DNA from: Dentipellis sp. KUC8613
Taxonomy: Eukaryota > Basidiomycota > Agaricomycetes > Russulales > Hericiaceae
Assembly: GCA_002286715.1 (NCBI GenBank)
Contig: NSJX01000021.1
Coordinates: 193,905 to 257,904, forward strand
Direction: 5' to 3'
Length of the DNA: 64,000 nucleotides
How positions within the stretch are numbered: the stretch's first letter is position 1; each line of letters begins with the position of its first letter. Below, piece by piece: positions 11,818 to 23,538 of this stretch. The notes beneath the pieces are model-generated. The model worked only from the letters and a program-made list of their open reading frames with translations, was not told the DNA's origin and did not search any database. Position numbers and translations under genes: made by a program.

Positions 11818-13087
11818 CACACTAGTGTACTAGAAATTTGGATATGAGCGATAAATCCGTAGGCGATTAGATGCAGAATTGAAGGCTAATCTAGACGAAT
11901 GCCGCGTTTGCGTTCTTCTGGTCACAATGTACAATTGGAGATAAAATATCACCCATCCTGTGAGCCACGCTCAAGGCTTTGGACAATCCGTGTGGCCGGA
12001 TCCGGTTGAATACTCTCGTTGTTTCGAGTATTTTCCGGGTAGAATAATAGCCGGAAATTGTTTTAGAATGTAGGCAAGTTGCGACCAAAGTTGCTCGAGG
12101 CAGAGTCGCAGTCGGACCTGTTACAACAATGTTCAACAGACGCGCGTGAGAGTATGTAGGCCGTGCTGACGGCGTAACAGTCGCAATTGCACCATCCTGC
12201 CCTGCAAGCTGCTCACAATTATGAGAGGATGCGCCGCCACAGTAAGTCAAGTTTCCTCTCATAAAGCCCGGGAGCTCATACCACAAAGCCGTCTTGACCT
12301 CTCGGAAACTGCCACAGTCAGCATGATCGAACCATGAGAGTTAGACCAACCATGGCCTCTTCCTCCCACACCTGTCATCTTTTTTCCTTCCGTGGCGAAG
12401 CGACAGGATTAGAACCATTGGCACCCTTCATATACTCACTGCCGTAAAGGGCCACTGGTTGCGTCTCCGCTTTTGGTTCGTCGGAAACTGCAGAACCCCA
12501 GCGAGAAGTCAGACGGCTTCTTCAAGCGGTGTATGACCTTCATAATTGAAACCAAGGCAGATGTTCGCTCAACTTGCTGCTTCTCGGCATTTCAGCGGCG
12601 AATGGTATGCTTTCTTGGGCGGAAGAATAGGGCCAGTACCGAGGTTTCCATAAGCAGGTCCCCACACCACGCGTTCAGGCCTGATTATCACGATCGACCT
12701 CTTGCATGACTGCCCATCGACAGCATTTTGACCGCTGCTTGTGCATGGCCACTCGCATGACCGAAAACAGCTTACACGACCGATCGAACGCTGACTGTAT
12801 ATGTGCGATACATTATGCAGTGGGGAGCGTCAACCTGAGCGAGGTGATGAGTAAGACAGAGATGAGTAAGACGAAAGCGCAAGTCCAAGATAATACTACT
12901 AAGTCGTGCTTGGTCGAGGCTAAGTCGGCTTGACAAGCAACCGCACGAAAATAATCTGCGTCCATCAGATAACCGCCTGGCTTACAATGAAGAGTAGAGT
13001 TACTGCGATGCACCGGACAAGAACCACACGACACGAGGCACGCACCGACTGACACCTTTGCAATCACAACTCGGGCTGCACCCACGT
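11818..13087. other. Intergenic, no convincing gene
   Basis: About 1.27 kb between the tail of the acyltransferase gene and the stop of the Myb gene. The open frames (for example 11891-12286 minus, 12473-12709 plus) lack motifs and consistent splice partners. The stretch next to 13088 is the Myb 3' UTR. Confidence 0.45.
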
Positions 13088-14879
13088 TCATGCGGACGTC
13101 TCGGTGGGCCCCGTCTCGGTTCCAGGATCGGGGGGCATATGCAGCAGGGTGATGTGGAGCCACAGGTCGCGCATCAGCTTCGCCTGATGCGTGCAGTGCG
13201 GCGCAGGACATGCGAGCGAGACCTCCGTGTTCCAGCTCGCGCCCGGAGGTGCCGGTGTGGCACCATCGAGTTCGTGCACCGGCAGCAGGTGGGAGAGCAT
13301 CGAAATGCCGTACTCGTAGGGATTTACATCATTGGCTTTGGACTGGTGCTGGGGCGGAGTGCGGGCGGATGTGGACGGCTGGGGCGGGGAAAATCGAGGC
13401 GGCGGCGCTGGGGATGCTCCCGCGAACGGGTTCTGGAATCCGGTTCCAGCGCTGGAAGTCGCGTTTCTCTGCGGCTGTGAGTCAGAAGGGACGCTGAAGA
13501 GGGAGGATTCCTGAAGATGACGGCTACGCGGTGCACCGACGGGAAACTGGCTTGTATCCTCCGAGAGCATATTTTCAATTATCGATAAAACGTCGGGTGG
13601 GAAATAATAGGTGGACGAATGCAGAGAAGGTCCAGCAGGATTATCCTGCGGTTGGTAGAGACTAGGCCGTGAATCTATATTCCCGCTCGTCCTAGTAGAT
13701 CCATTATAGGGTGGTCCTAGTGCAGCGACCGGCGCAGGCGCAGGTGAAACATGCTTGCGAGGGATGTAGGTGCTACAGCGGGGCACCAATTCTGTGACGC
13801 CGCCCGCTAAGTGTGTCCGCATGGTACTGGTTGGGACAGTCTGTTGATTCGTAGAGGTCGACTGTGACGTGCCAACTGGAGTGTAGTCAAAGTAAGAGGG
13901 GATGGGATACGATGCGCTGGCTGAGCTTGCGGTGCGCAGGGGGTTGAAAGGGAAGCCCGCGTTTTGCGAAGACCAGGTTGTATTGAAGGCCAGAAAGCCA
14001 TCGTCTTGCGACCTGAGGACCGGTTTGGTGTGATCCTGCTCCATAGATGAAGATACAGACGTCGACGGCGAGCTGGGTGCGACGGACACGTTATCTGGGA
14101 CCTGCACATGTATCGAAGAAGCGGGATTGTCAGAACCCCCCTGACAGCTGTCACAGACATTCGTAAACGTACATGCAAATTGACCCCGGTAAAGTCGTAA
14201 CTGTATGTTCGCTCGTTGGTGGTCCTCGATGTTGACGCTTCGAGAATGACTGGAGAATGTAGATGGCTCGATGGATCGTCGGCATTCTTGCTAGAGCCTG
14301 ACGCCGCCGAGCGTTGCAAGCTTTGAAAGCGATTACGACAGTGAACAGCAGGACGACCTGGAAGCTGAGCAGCAACAGAATTCCACTGCGAGCCGAGAGA
14401 CTCATGAGCAGCCAGGAGTATCTGGTCTTCCTCCGGCGACCAAGGAGCATGCGAAATCGACGGGTCAAGTTTTTCTTTCCATCTCTTGGCGCACTGGTCA
14501 TCGGTGCGGCCGGGAACATGCATGGCCACTTTCCACCAGAATGTCCCATGCGCTTCAATCGCAGAAAGGAGGAGCGCATCTTCTGCCGCGGTCCATCGTC
14601 CTCTCCTCAGAGCGGGATTGAGCGAGTGAACCCAGCGCTTTCTGCAGCTTTTATTGGAGCGACCTGCAAGTCAGGGATTGAGCGGCAGTTAAGAAAACAA
14701 TGAAAAATACATATTCTCACCCGGAAGCAAACGCGAAACCTCTTTCCAGTTGCTCTTCTTTCCAGCTGACAAAGTACATCTCTGTGAGTATCTGAGGCGA
14801 GTAAAAAGAAGCAAAGCATACATTTCGCAGCGGCGGCTCTGAGAATGTCATCTTCGGCTGCGGTCCAAGCACCGGCCAT
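13088..14879 (-). CDS. R1R2R3-type Myb DNA-binding protein
   Basis: Four exons, 14879-14822, 14765-14721, 14663-14173, 14101-13088, give 535 residues. Three consecutive Myb/SANT repeats occupy roughly residues 1-150. Repeat 1 starts AWTAAEDDILRAAAAK and ends SCRKRWVHSLNP. Repeat 2 is RGRWTAAEDALLLSAIEAHG to CAKRWKEKLDP. Repeat 3 is APWSPEEDQILLAAHESLG to CRNRFQSLQ. The tryptophan spacing is typical, so sequence-specific DNA binding in the nucleus is expected. The rest is Ser/Pro-rich and probably disordered. Near the C-terminus LACPAPHCTHQAKLMRDLWL, followed by HITLLHM, gives Cys and His residues spaced loosely like a C2H2 zinc finger; I treat that as weak. Introns 1 and 2 sit inside repeat 1. 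The target genes are unknown. Confidence 0.88.
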
Positions 14880-16132
14880 CTCTGGACTGGATGAGCGTAG
14901 ATGAGGGTCCTGAAAGAACGCCGGCAGCGAGATTTATGAGGCTCGGCAATTGGCTGCCGCAGCGACGCGCTAATCAAGATCACGACATGGCACATTCCGC
15001 GAATCGCACATCCACGGCTACAAATGATACCAATGCATCCCGCCGAACCCGGGGTGCGTCTTCCTGAAACCTCGCTTGCCGGGACTGGCGCGGGACGTGG
15101 CGACATAAAGCCAAGCGAAGAGCCCCGAATGATAGCTAGATGTTCTCCGAAATCAGGTCTATCAGATAGGCTTCAAAAGCTGTTGCATCAAACATGCCCG
15201 TTCTCTCTAGCCAGCCTGCACGAGATCCGCATGGATATCTCAAAGATAATGAAAAGAACCATTCGCTGGGGTATCGAAATCGCGTGACCGGCTTGGTGCC
15301 TCGTCTCTTTCCATACAGGAACAGCTTCGGATCTGCGCTTTCTAGGTCCGCGTGGCGTTGCTGCACAGGGGTATGTACGTTTGTTGGGCCAGGTGCGGAT
15401 CCACGGCGGCGCGCGTCACAAGTGATGTCCCTGTTGCAAGCACGGAGGATTCCTTCCACCATTCGTACAGAAGATGCACAAGGACTGGAAGTCGACGAGT
15501 GGTCATAGCGTTAGATCATCTACTAACACTATGAAACTAGGAAACCCACCTACGGCGCCCTCAACATAAGCAAGTAACTTCCCTGAAAAAACAGCCGAAA
15601 AGAGTAAGTCGAACCAATGGACCACGAGAGTTCCCCGAAGCATGCTTACTGTGTTGCCCGAGGGCCGGCCGATCAATAGGTCAGCAAGCGATTGTCCCAA
15701 AGCTCTTCAAGCACAGTTCTTCTTTGCCACGGATCCCATATGTAGGTGAAAGGGCTGTTCTTGTAGGAACGCCACGGACGATTGCGTATGCCGATGTGCA
15801 AAAAAATGAATAGCCATCAGGCGACGGTCGACGGGATCGTTTCATAGAGATGACACAGCGCCGCAACCAGGGAAAAATAACTAGAGAAGATGTAAGGGAC
15901 GAAGTGGCACCGAAGCACCGAAGCAGGCCCATGCAGCATGCCAGTACATCGTTGAAGATGAGATGTTACCGGCGTGAATCTGAAAGTGAACGATCGCGAG
16001 TATTATGTGACCAAGCTGTCGGAACATTGAAAGGGTTAGGGGTCAGATCGTAAATCAGGTGACCAAGAGCACTTGTCGAAATTTACGGTCTGCGCTTAGC
16101 CTCACGTTGTACACTTATACTCGACCTCCGCC
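14880..16132. other. Intergenic with possible coding remnants on the minus strand
   Basis: No complete gene could be built. Two minus-strand pieces have protein-like composition: around 15775-15670 (reading SPFTYIWDPWQRRTVLEELW before a stop) and around 15330-15136 (containing DPKLFLYGKRRGTKPVTRF). They are in different frames with stops between them. They may belong to a decayed gene or a multi-exon gene I could not join. The last 100 bases are the RRS1 leader. Confidence 0.3.
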
Positions 16133-17319
16133 ATGGACGTGTCTGACATTCTCGCCTCTCAGGCAGCAAAACAGTATGCGATCTACCCTCTAGCAGATTT
16201 TGGAAGAATTCTGACCAGCCAATCCGCAGCAAATCGGTGACCGTCGAGAAGGACATTCCTCTCGAAGTCGATGCCGGATTTCTTACTGTTACGGACCTGA
16301 ACCCGATAGACAAGGAGAGCTACGAGTGCGTGAATAGAGTTAACATCTCTCTGACTACTCCTTACCCAAAAGCGTTAGTGAAAACTTGGAAGAATACCTC
16401 CAATCCACCGCGCGCGACGGCGTGCAAGTTCTCCTCACCTCCCTCTTCACGCTCCCCACCCAATCCACACCCGACGGCCCCATCGCACAGCTCCCCGCGC
16501 CCACGACCCTCCTCCCTCGCCAAAAGCCCCTGCCAAAACCGAAGCCGCCGACCAAGTGGGAGCAATTTGCGCGCGCGAAGGGCATCTCGCACAAGAAGAA
16601 GGACAAGAAGGAGTGGGACGAGGAGAAGCAGGAGTGGGTCAACCGCTGGGGCTGGGGCGGGAAGAACAAGCAGGTGGAGACACAGTGGCTCACGGAGGTG
16701 CCCGCGAATGCCGGTACGCCGCCTCTCCGTTGCACCTGCATCTGCATCCCAGGCGCGTTGTGTACTCACTATCCCCGTTGGGATCCACAGATATCGAGCA
16801 CGATCCGTCGAAGGAGGCGCGCGATGCGCGCAAAGCCCGCGTCGCGAAGAACGAGAAGCAGCACCTGCAGAATCTCGCGCGCGCACAGAGCTCGGGCGAC
16901 CGCAGCGCGCGCAAGCAGGAGAACGAGCGGGTGCTCGCGACGACGCGCGTCAGCACGGCGAGCATGGGCAAGTTCGACAAGAAGCTCGAGGGCGAGAAGA
17001 AGCTGCGCGGTATGAAGCGGAAGGTAGGTCACCCACTTCATATCATCCCTCCGCCCCCTCCTCCATTAGCGTCTGTACTCACACGCGCCCTCAGTTCGAT
17101 CCGACAGAGACGTCCGTTGAGAGCGAGAAAAAATCCAACTTGGCACTCCTTGGCAAGCTGGACAGCGAGTCCAAGCGGGCACGCAAGACGGGTGGCGGCG
17201 ACGATACGCTGAACGTACGGAAGGCCGTGCGGTTCGCGTCAAAAGGGCAGGGTGGTGTGTCGCTAGCACGGAAAGCGGGCGGCGGCGGTGGTGGCCAGAA
17301 GAGTCGGGGCAAGCGATGA
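16133..17319 (+). CDS. RRS1: RRS1, ribosome biogenesis regulatory protein
   Basis: Five exons: 16133-16173, 16230-16325, 16379-16713, 16791-17023, 17095-17319; 309 residues. RRS1 works with RPF2 to load the 5S RNP (5S rRNA, uL5, uL18) onto pre-60S particles in the nucleolus. Recognition rests on the conserved core KWEQFARAKGISHKKKDKKE, then WDEEKQEWVNRWGWGGKNK, then TQWLTEVPANAD across a splice, in the order found in yeast and human RRS1. The N-terminus EKDIPLEVDAGFLTVTDLNP is also family-typical. The C-terminal third is Lys/Arg rich with a terminal RKAGGGGGGQKSRGKR run, consistent with nucleolar localisation and RNA contact. The gene converges on TFIIB, with about 335 bases between the stops. 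Confidence 0.95.
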
Positions 17320-17654
17320 CTGTTTCGACGACCTCTGTATTGTCTCGGGGTTCCTGTGTTGTATGTGCTTGCTTTATGGGATTGGCTATCTGCCTAGCAC
17401 TGTGTTGTTTGACCAGGCGCATCGGTGTGCATCGAAACGACTATAGGCGTGAAGCTCTGGGATTCCGAAGACCGACGCCCAGAATCCAGATTCGCTTTAC
17501 CTTTATCAAGTTTGCAGTACGAGTCTCGCATCAAACGTGCAACTGATAGTGATACAAGACCGTGACTGCCATTACAGATACCCTGAGCAGAGTATCGAGC
17601 GAGTATATTTACAAGATCTAGGAAAACGAAACGAGTTGTCCGTCTACCTGTCCG
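17320..17654. other. Convergent 3' flanks of RRS1 and TFIIB
   Basis: No gene is seen. This stretch must hold both transcript ends; no canonical AATAAA is evident on either strand. Confidence 0.4.
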
Positions 17655-18779
17655 CTACTTCGATGCCGCCGCCTGGTCCATGGGCAAACGCTCCATGCTA
17701 GCCTTCCCTTCCTTGATCCACTCCTCTTTGACCAACTTCTCCCTCTCCGCGTAGTACAGCCGGTACACCAGCTTGATCGTCCCCTCGGAGACGCCCGCCA
17801 CGGCGCTGATCTCCCTCGCCGACTTCGCCTTCCCGAGCAGATGGCAGGTGAAGTATATCGCGCCGCCGGCGATGGAGACAGGGCTGCGACCGTCGGCGAT
17901 GCCGCGTGAGCGCGCCTCGACGATGATGTCCTTGCATATCGACTGCACATTCGCGGGGAGGTCGAGGTGGTTGCAGTACCGGACGAGGAGGTCCTCGGGG
18001 CCGGTCGACGTCGCGGGCGCGGAGGTCGCCTGGTGTGCTGACGCGCCGGGGGTGAGGTTGAACGCCTGCTCGAGCGCCTTGTAGCACTGGCCGAGCACCT
18101 TCTTCGACACATGCGTGAGGTTGCAGATCTCGCGGAACGTGCGGGGCACATGGGCCTGCCGGCACGCGATGAAGATGCACGCGGCGATGACAGCGTCGAG
18201 CGGCTTGCCGCGGAGGAGCTTCTCCTCGTCGGAGCGCTTGTACAGCTGCTTCGCGATGTCGCTGATCGTCTTCGGCAGCGAGAACTGGTCGCACCAGCTC
18301 GAGATGTCGCGGAACGCGGAGAGCAGATTCCGCTCGGACCGCGAGTTCTGCGAGCGCGATGCGGCGCGCTGCAGCTCGCGCGAGAGGCCGGAGCCGCCGT
18401 CTTTGAAACTGATGACGGTGTCGAGCTGCTCGATGCCCTCCATGAGAGGGTCGGATGCGGCTCCGACACGCGACGGGTCGTCACCCTCGTCATTTGCGAA
18501 CGTCTACGCGGAGTCAGCGTGATGCTCACACGAGCAAGAGGAAATGAACAGAAGGGGAATGCTACGTACTCGCCATTCGCTCCGCGTGTCGACGATTCGG
18601 TCCCCGAGCACCAATCCACAGCTGCCACACACGAGGTCTCCACTGCCGAACTCCTCGACGATGTTGGGATGCGGGTCCCTGCAGTCGGGGCAAATCAAGT
18701 GCACGGCGAGATCAGGCGCAAAGACAGCCTGCTGAGGCTTCGGAGGCGCAGCGAGAGGGAATGGTTTAGCGTAAGCCAT
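17655..18779 (-). CDS. SUA7: Transcription initiation factor IIB
   Basis: Two exons, 18779-18570 and 18503-17655, make 352 residues. TFIIB bridges TBP and RNA polymerase II and sets the start site. The N-terminal zinc ribbon shows CPDC and CGSCG with DPHPNIVEEFGSGDLVCGSC between them. The B-reader/linker region follows the splice (TFANDEGDDPSRVG). The two cyclin-like repeats are recognisable from KTISDIAKQLYKRS, CIFIACRQAHVPRTFREI and then SVSIAGGAIYFTCHLLGK with SEGTIKLVYRLYY. Length and order match fungal TFIIB (yeast SUA7, 345 residues). All key cysteines are present. Confidence 0.96.
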
Positions 18780-19262
18780 GGTAATTGGCAGCTTTCGTAA
18801 AGAATGTGCGCTGCGAGTGGTCGTTTCCCTCGAGAAAGTGTGGAAAACCGCGTGTGACAGGGGGTATCGGTGCTCTGGACTGAAAGGCTCGACGCTGGGC
18901 TAACGACTTGGAAATTTAGACAGATTCAGTCGCGCCTTCATTGCTACATACCAAAATCCGGCTAAGCTGAGCTTTTTATCCTTGAAACAGGATGTAGGTG
19001 GCCGCCGTGCTCGTCGATGGTGGTGGAACGAAGCAGAGGAAAGGCGACTGCGCTGACAAACGGGCAGCCACTCTTCACCGCAATTGTGCACAGCCACAGA
19101 CGTTCAGCCAAACAGAGCCAAATACTAGACCGTGACGGCGTTCGTGAACTTCAATCAATGCTGATCAACTGTTCGGCAATTGTAAGTACTACGCTGCCCA
19201 CTTATATATTGTTGCACCACCAGAACTAGTACTGCCGAACTGGACTCAGACTGCATGCGAAA
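18780..19262. other. Divergent intergenic region between TFIIB and F-box gene A
   Basis: It serves as the promoter region for both genes. Apart from a CT/AG-alternating composition there is no visible element, and the short open frames have no motifs. Confidence 0.4.
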
Positions 19263-21183
19263 ATGTTGGCGGAAGATGCTCGCTCTGGCCTCGTGCCGCT
19301 CCCCCCAGAATTGCTCATTATGGTCTTCAAGTTGCTTGACGACAAAGCACTTCTGAATAGCTCTATGGTGCGAAGCAGTGTTATAGTCTTGTGCGGAGTG
19401 TTGGCTCACTCCGTCTTTTTTTTGCAGACATGTACCTACTTCAACGAGATTATTCAAAGGACGCCAGAATTACGGTACACTATCGAACTTGCTCTTGATG
19501 GTTTCCACGACGGCAATCCCAACCACCCCACGAATGTCTCGGAACGTCTACGCACTCTCTTAGATCGGCGGTCACGATGGCGCTCTCTCAACTGGACTAA
19601 AGTCGCGACGGTGCCTCCTGTGGACACGGAAGTATATGATCTTTCCGATGGGGTCTTGGCCAGGATCTCTAATGGCTTATTGATGGATGTCCCTACCCGA
19701 TGCACTCTCACAGTTACGCCACTATCCAAGGACAGCTCTTTCATCGATCCTCCAGAGGGCTGGACGGAAGACCTGCATATCGGTGCCTTTGCTGACCGCG
19801 TTATCATCCGCCATGTCCTCGTACGGCCCCTTGAAGACCTGATCGCATTCATTGAGGACTTCGATATTGACATCTTGGAAAATGATCATGTCGTTCACCT
19901 ACACTTTAGGAGCCTCAGCTCCCATGCACGCGACCCGCACCCCCGTTGCCGTCAGCCGGCGATCTCGTTTCCTCTAGACATCACTGCCAGTATGGCCGTC
20001 CCTGCATCCGTCGAGAAAGTGTCCTTGGCATGGAATCTAATCGGTGCACATGTTATCGATGCTCGTGGCAACGGCGTTCTCGTCTGGGACTGGACTACAG
20101 GCGATTTACTAGCAGTGAGTGCGCCCGGCCCCCCTCCAACCCAGTCTTACTTTCATTACAGGACCTACGTCCATATAACGATTTCCATTCAATGGACGGC
20201 TTCGGCTTTCTCACCGAAGACAGCTTGATCGTCTCCCGCCGCTCCATGGGTCTAGATGCTGGCATTTTTTATACCTCTTTCGTTGGTATCGATATAATTA
20301 GCCTCGATCCGAATGCAAGTGGAAGGCCGTGGCGCGCGTACGGAGAGAAGGCTGTTCTTGTATCGACGCTCTGTCTACCCCAGACAACTCCTAGATCCAA
20401 TGTCCAGCTCGACATGGCCACCGGCCCGTTCACACTCTCACCATCTACAAAGCATGACGAACCATTCGTCACCGCTCCCGACAGCCATATATATGTGATC
20501 AGCATAATTTCTTCTCTATCGGACTTGGATAACGAGCCGGAGATCTCCATGGTTGTACACCGGAACACCCTACTGTCGGCGCTGAATCGGTATGCGCATT
20601 CCCTTGAGCCTGTAGAGTCTCGCACGATTCCCTGGGACGAATGGGGCCCCGCGAACACGCGGTGCTTCCAATGTGACAATCGGTTTATATACTGCACTAG
20701 CCAGTGCGTAGTCCTTGCCTGTTCCACTTGCTGGTCTGCTCATCACTCGCGACGCGATCCAGCCATCAGATCTATGGCGAGCGTTGGCTAGATTTCCTGC
20801 AGCTGCCGGATGGCACTCACTGGTGGCAGGTGCTCGACTTCAATACCAAGCGGCACCAGTATCGCAACAGCGCGGGAGTGACTGTTGAAACGGAATCAAA
20901 CAACGGCGCGGCGGATGCTCCCCGCCTTATCACTACACCGTCGACCTTAGACCTATCATCCACGTTCGTGTCGCCTGTGGTAGGCAGCCTGCCGTACTAT
21001 GTGACCCCTCTTTCGATGGATGTTAAGCAGAGCGACATTTTGTTCATCGACGACCAAAGGTTTATCAGGGGCCAGGTACTGCACAATGCATTTTTCATGT
21101 GTGATTCAGTGACTCAATATATTTTTGGGTAGATGGGCAGTCGGTGGGGTGAATTGGGGGAGGCAGACGTGTTTGTCCTCTAA
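19263..21183 (+). CDS. F-box protein, paralog A
   Basis: Five exons: 19263-19367, 19428-20114, 20162-20703, 20763-21075, 21133-21183; 565 residues. The F-box (about residues 11-50: VPLPPELLIMVFKLLDDKAL then NSSM, intron, TCTYFNEIIQ) would bind Skp1 in an SCF ubiquitin ligase. The rest is a large substrate-side region with no standard WD40 or LRR repeat. Signatures shared with paralogs B and C include RSRWRSLNWTK, HFRSLSSHARDPHPRCR, NGVLVWDWTTGDLL, IPWDEWGPANTRCF, VLDFNTKRHQY and GSLPYYVT. The last exon (17 codons, ending EADVFVL) was added because reading past 21075 diverges from the paralogs while splicing gives an ending like EKVDIFVF in paralog B. Its target is unknown. Confidence 0.85.
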
Positions 21184-21341
21184 GCTGCGGTAGAAGTCTT
21201 CGTTATCTAGGCAGCTTCGCAGACTATCAGTGAGGTACGTTACTGCTGTCAAAAGCGAGTCTTTGCTGCATTGCAGCCGCAATCTAGCATTACAAAAGTC
21301 ATACAATACAATATATTGCGGAAACCACATGCGCGGGCGTG

Positions 21342-22792
21342 CTAGATCCCAGGACCAAACAAGCTGAGCACGGCAACAGGCGGTGGGCCGCCCTCTCGCA
21401 ACTTCGTCTGCCCGCAGTACGCAATCACGTACTTCGACGGGTGCCAAGCGACCGTAGGCGACGGCGCCAGCGCAGGCACGCGGTGAACGGGTTCAGTGGT
21501 TTCGGTCGCGCACTATTGATGGCGGCAAGCTCAGAACGCAGCGATGCGGGTTACGAGGAAAGGTCAAGGGCTCACGATGTCGATATAATTTCCCGTATTG
21601 GCGATTGCAAGGAACTCGCCATCGTGCGAGAAGCTCAAAGAGGTTATGGAGTTACTAGAGCACTGGGCGTGAGACTGGACAGTCGTTATGATAAACGGGG
21701 GTATACATACTCGCATGCGGTGATCGTCCGCGCACAGATCCATTCGTTCAGATCGAATATGTTTACGATGGAGTCGTGCCCGCCAGAGGCGAGATATCGT
21801 CCGCGCGGGTCGAGCGTGGCAGCCACGCACCCGCCGACGTGCGCCGCCGGATTTTCGTAGAGCTGAAGCGAGGGATAGTCGAGGATCCGGATGGTATGTT
21901 CAGAGCTGTGGGTCAAGATGATGCCGTCGCCCGTGTGGTTGAACATCCCTGTAGAGGCGAAATTCTGCCGGTGAGAGGTATAAGCTACGGGGTCGTTGTA
22001 CAATAGATGTAGCATGTAGCACAAGAAAATACTTACTGAATCCTTCTCTACAGCAGTCCACTGCTCCTTTGCATCCTCGCCGTCTTTCGGGTCTTTACCA
22101 TAGTTCAGGAAGAATAGTTGGTGACCGGCAGAGATGTACAAGAGTGTTCTCCCATCGGGGGAGTAATTCATTTGAGCAGGCGACACTTTGAGGGTGAGTT
22201 GTTGGATAGGTCGACTTTCTATACCATAGTCAATTGAGGGGTCTATTTGCTTCGAAGAATGGGAGACGTACGTCGCGCATCCCAGAATACTATCCTCCTA
22301 TCTTTCTGACTTGATGAGCAGAACAGTTCTGGATGTGTGGGGTTCCATGTGACATAGTCCACCTCATCTAAGTGTCCACCAGAGAAGAGCATTGCCGAAC
22401 GCATCTCCATCTATAAAGAAGCGAAACGCAGTAAGTTCACGCGCGCACGCACCACATCTGACCGAAACACACCACGTACACTTTTCTCCGGCTGCCACAC
22501 GCGCACTATCTTGTCTATCCCAACAGCTGCCAGCTTCTTCCCGTCACAACTCCAGGCTACGTGCGTCATGGGCTGGGACGAGGTGATCCGCATGTCGCGA
22601 GGTCGGAAAGCCGAGAAGGTTGGTGTCTATGGGCGGCCCGCGTCAAGTTCATGTCTCGGAGCAGGGGCGTTCGAGAGCGTATCATACATGGACGCCGCGG
22701 GCGGCGAAGGTCGTGTGCGGAGGCGGGGAAGGCGGGCGCTGCGGCGGGGGGATCTCATCCTCATCCTTTCCGTTTGCTGCTGAACTCGACAT
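21342..22792 (-). CDS. THOC3: THO complex subunit 3 (TEX1/THOC3), WD40 protein
   Basis: Seven exons: 22792-22688, 22626-22480, 22410-22272, 22218-22037, 21964-21711, 21654-21576, 21512-21342; 358 residues. THO couples transcription to mRNA export in the nucleus. WD40 blades read as THVAWSCDGKKLAAVGIDK, VDYVTWNPTHPELFCSSSQK, AQMNYSPDGRTLLYISAG, LDPRGRYLASGGHDSIVN and SITSLSFSHDGEFLAIANTG, ending with VAWHPSKYVIAYCGQTKLRE, an order and ending typical of THOC3. Every junction is in phase. The fifth intron (21710-21655) needs the acceptor CTCTAG rather than the nearer CAG, because only that avoids a stop. It lies in the middle of the F-box cluster, its 3' end only 158 bases from the stop of paralog A. 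Confidence 0.92.
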
Positions 22793-23538
22793 GGTCGGTG
22801 ACACTTTGAATAATGCTTGAGATTTTGAGGACGCGAGGGGGGAAAGATACACGTTGTGCTTGAGCTCAAGATGAAGCTAGATGGTGTCAGTCAAGTAAAC
22901 TGCAGGAGCGAGGACGCGACCGTGAAGCAACTCAATTGCACCCAAAGTCCGTTGTGGGCGTTTTTACTAAATCCATATTTTCTACCCTTAACCGGAGTAA
23001 AGCAATCTGAAAAGGCAATACTCTTCACATTGGCATTAATTATATAGATTATGGGGTTAGGGTTAGCGGACCAAACCGACATGAAAAAAGGCCTGCCCAG
23101 CCCGAGGGCCGAAGCAGGACAGGAAAATATTGGGACGGTGCATGAGCCGAAGCCCATACAAACCGCAGGTTCCCCCTGAGGACAAGGTCGCCGTGCTATG
23201 GGAGGCCCCCACGGCCCATAAACCCAGGTATGTGAAGGGGCCTATGCCATCAAGGTAAGTATGAGGAAAGCAAGGAGCAGGACGTCCAGTTTATGTATGA
23301 GCGCGCGTTGCGCACGGACCAGCTTGCACTGAAATTTAGGGCAAGCGTTGGAGGCTCCAAGTTTCGCGAACACGACCTACAGGCCGAGTGAGACATCTCA
23401 AAGGCCAACCGACTCTCTGAATCTTGCAAACTCGACGAACAATTGCTCCGGCTATATTGCCGTTCATTTGCTTCAAAGAAACAGATATATACTCGTACAA
23501 ATATTACAACCATAACAACAATCAATCCCAGATAGCCC
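22793..23538. other. Intergenic, no gene seen
   Basis: This is the THOC3 promoter side and the 3' flank of F-box B. It contains a short TTAGGGTTAG run at 23057-23066 (two telomere-like units) in an otherwise unremarkable sequence. No supported coding sequence. Confidence 0.45.

Noticed and set aside
23053..23066. TTAGGGTTAG telomere-like sequence
   Set aside because: Only about two units, inside normal gene-bearing DNA; too short to call an interstitial telomere.
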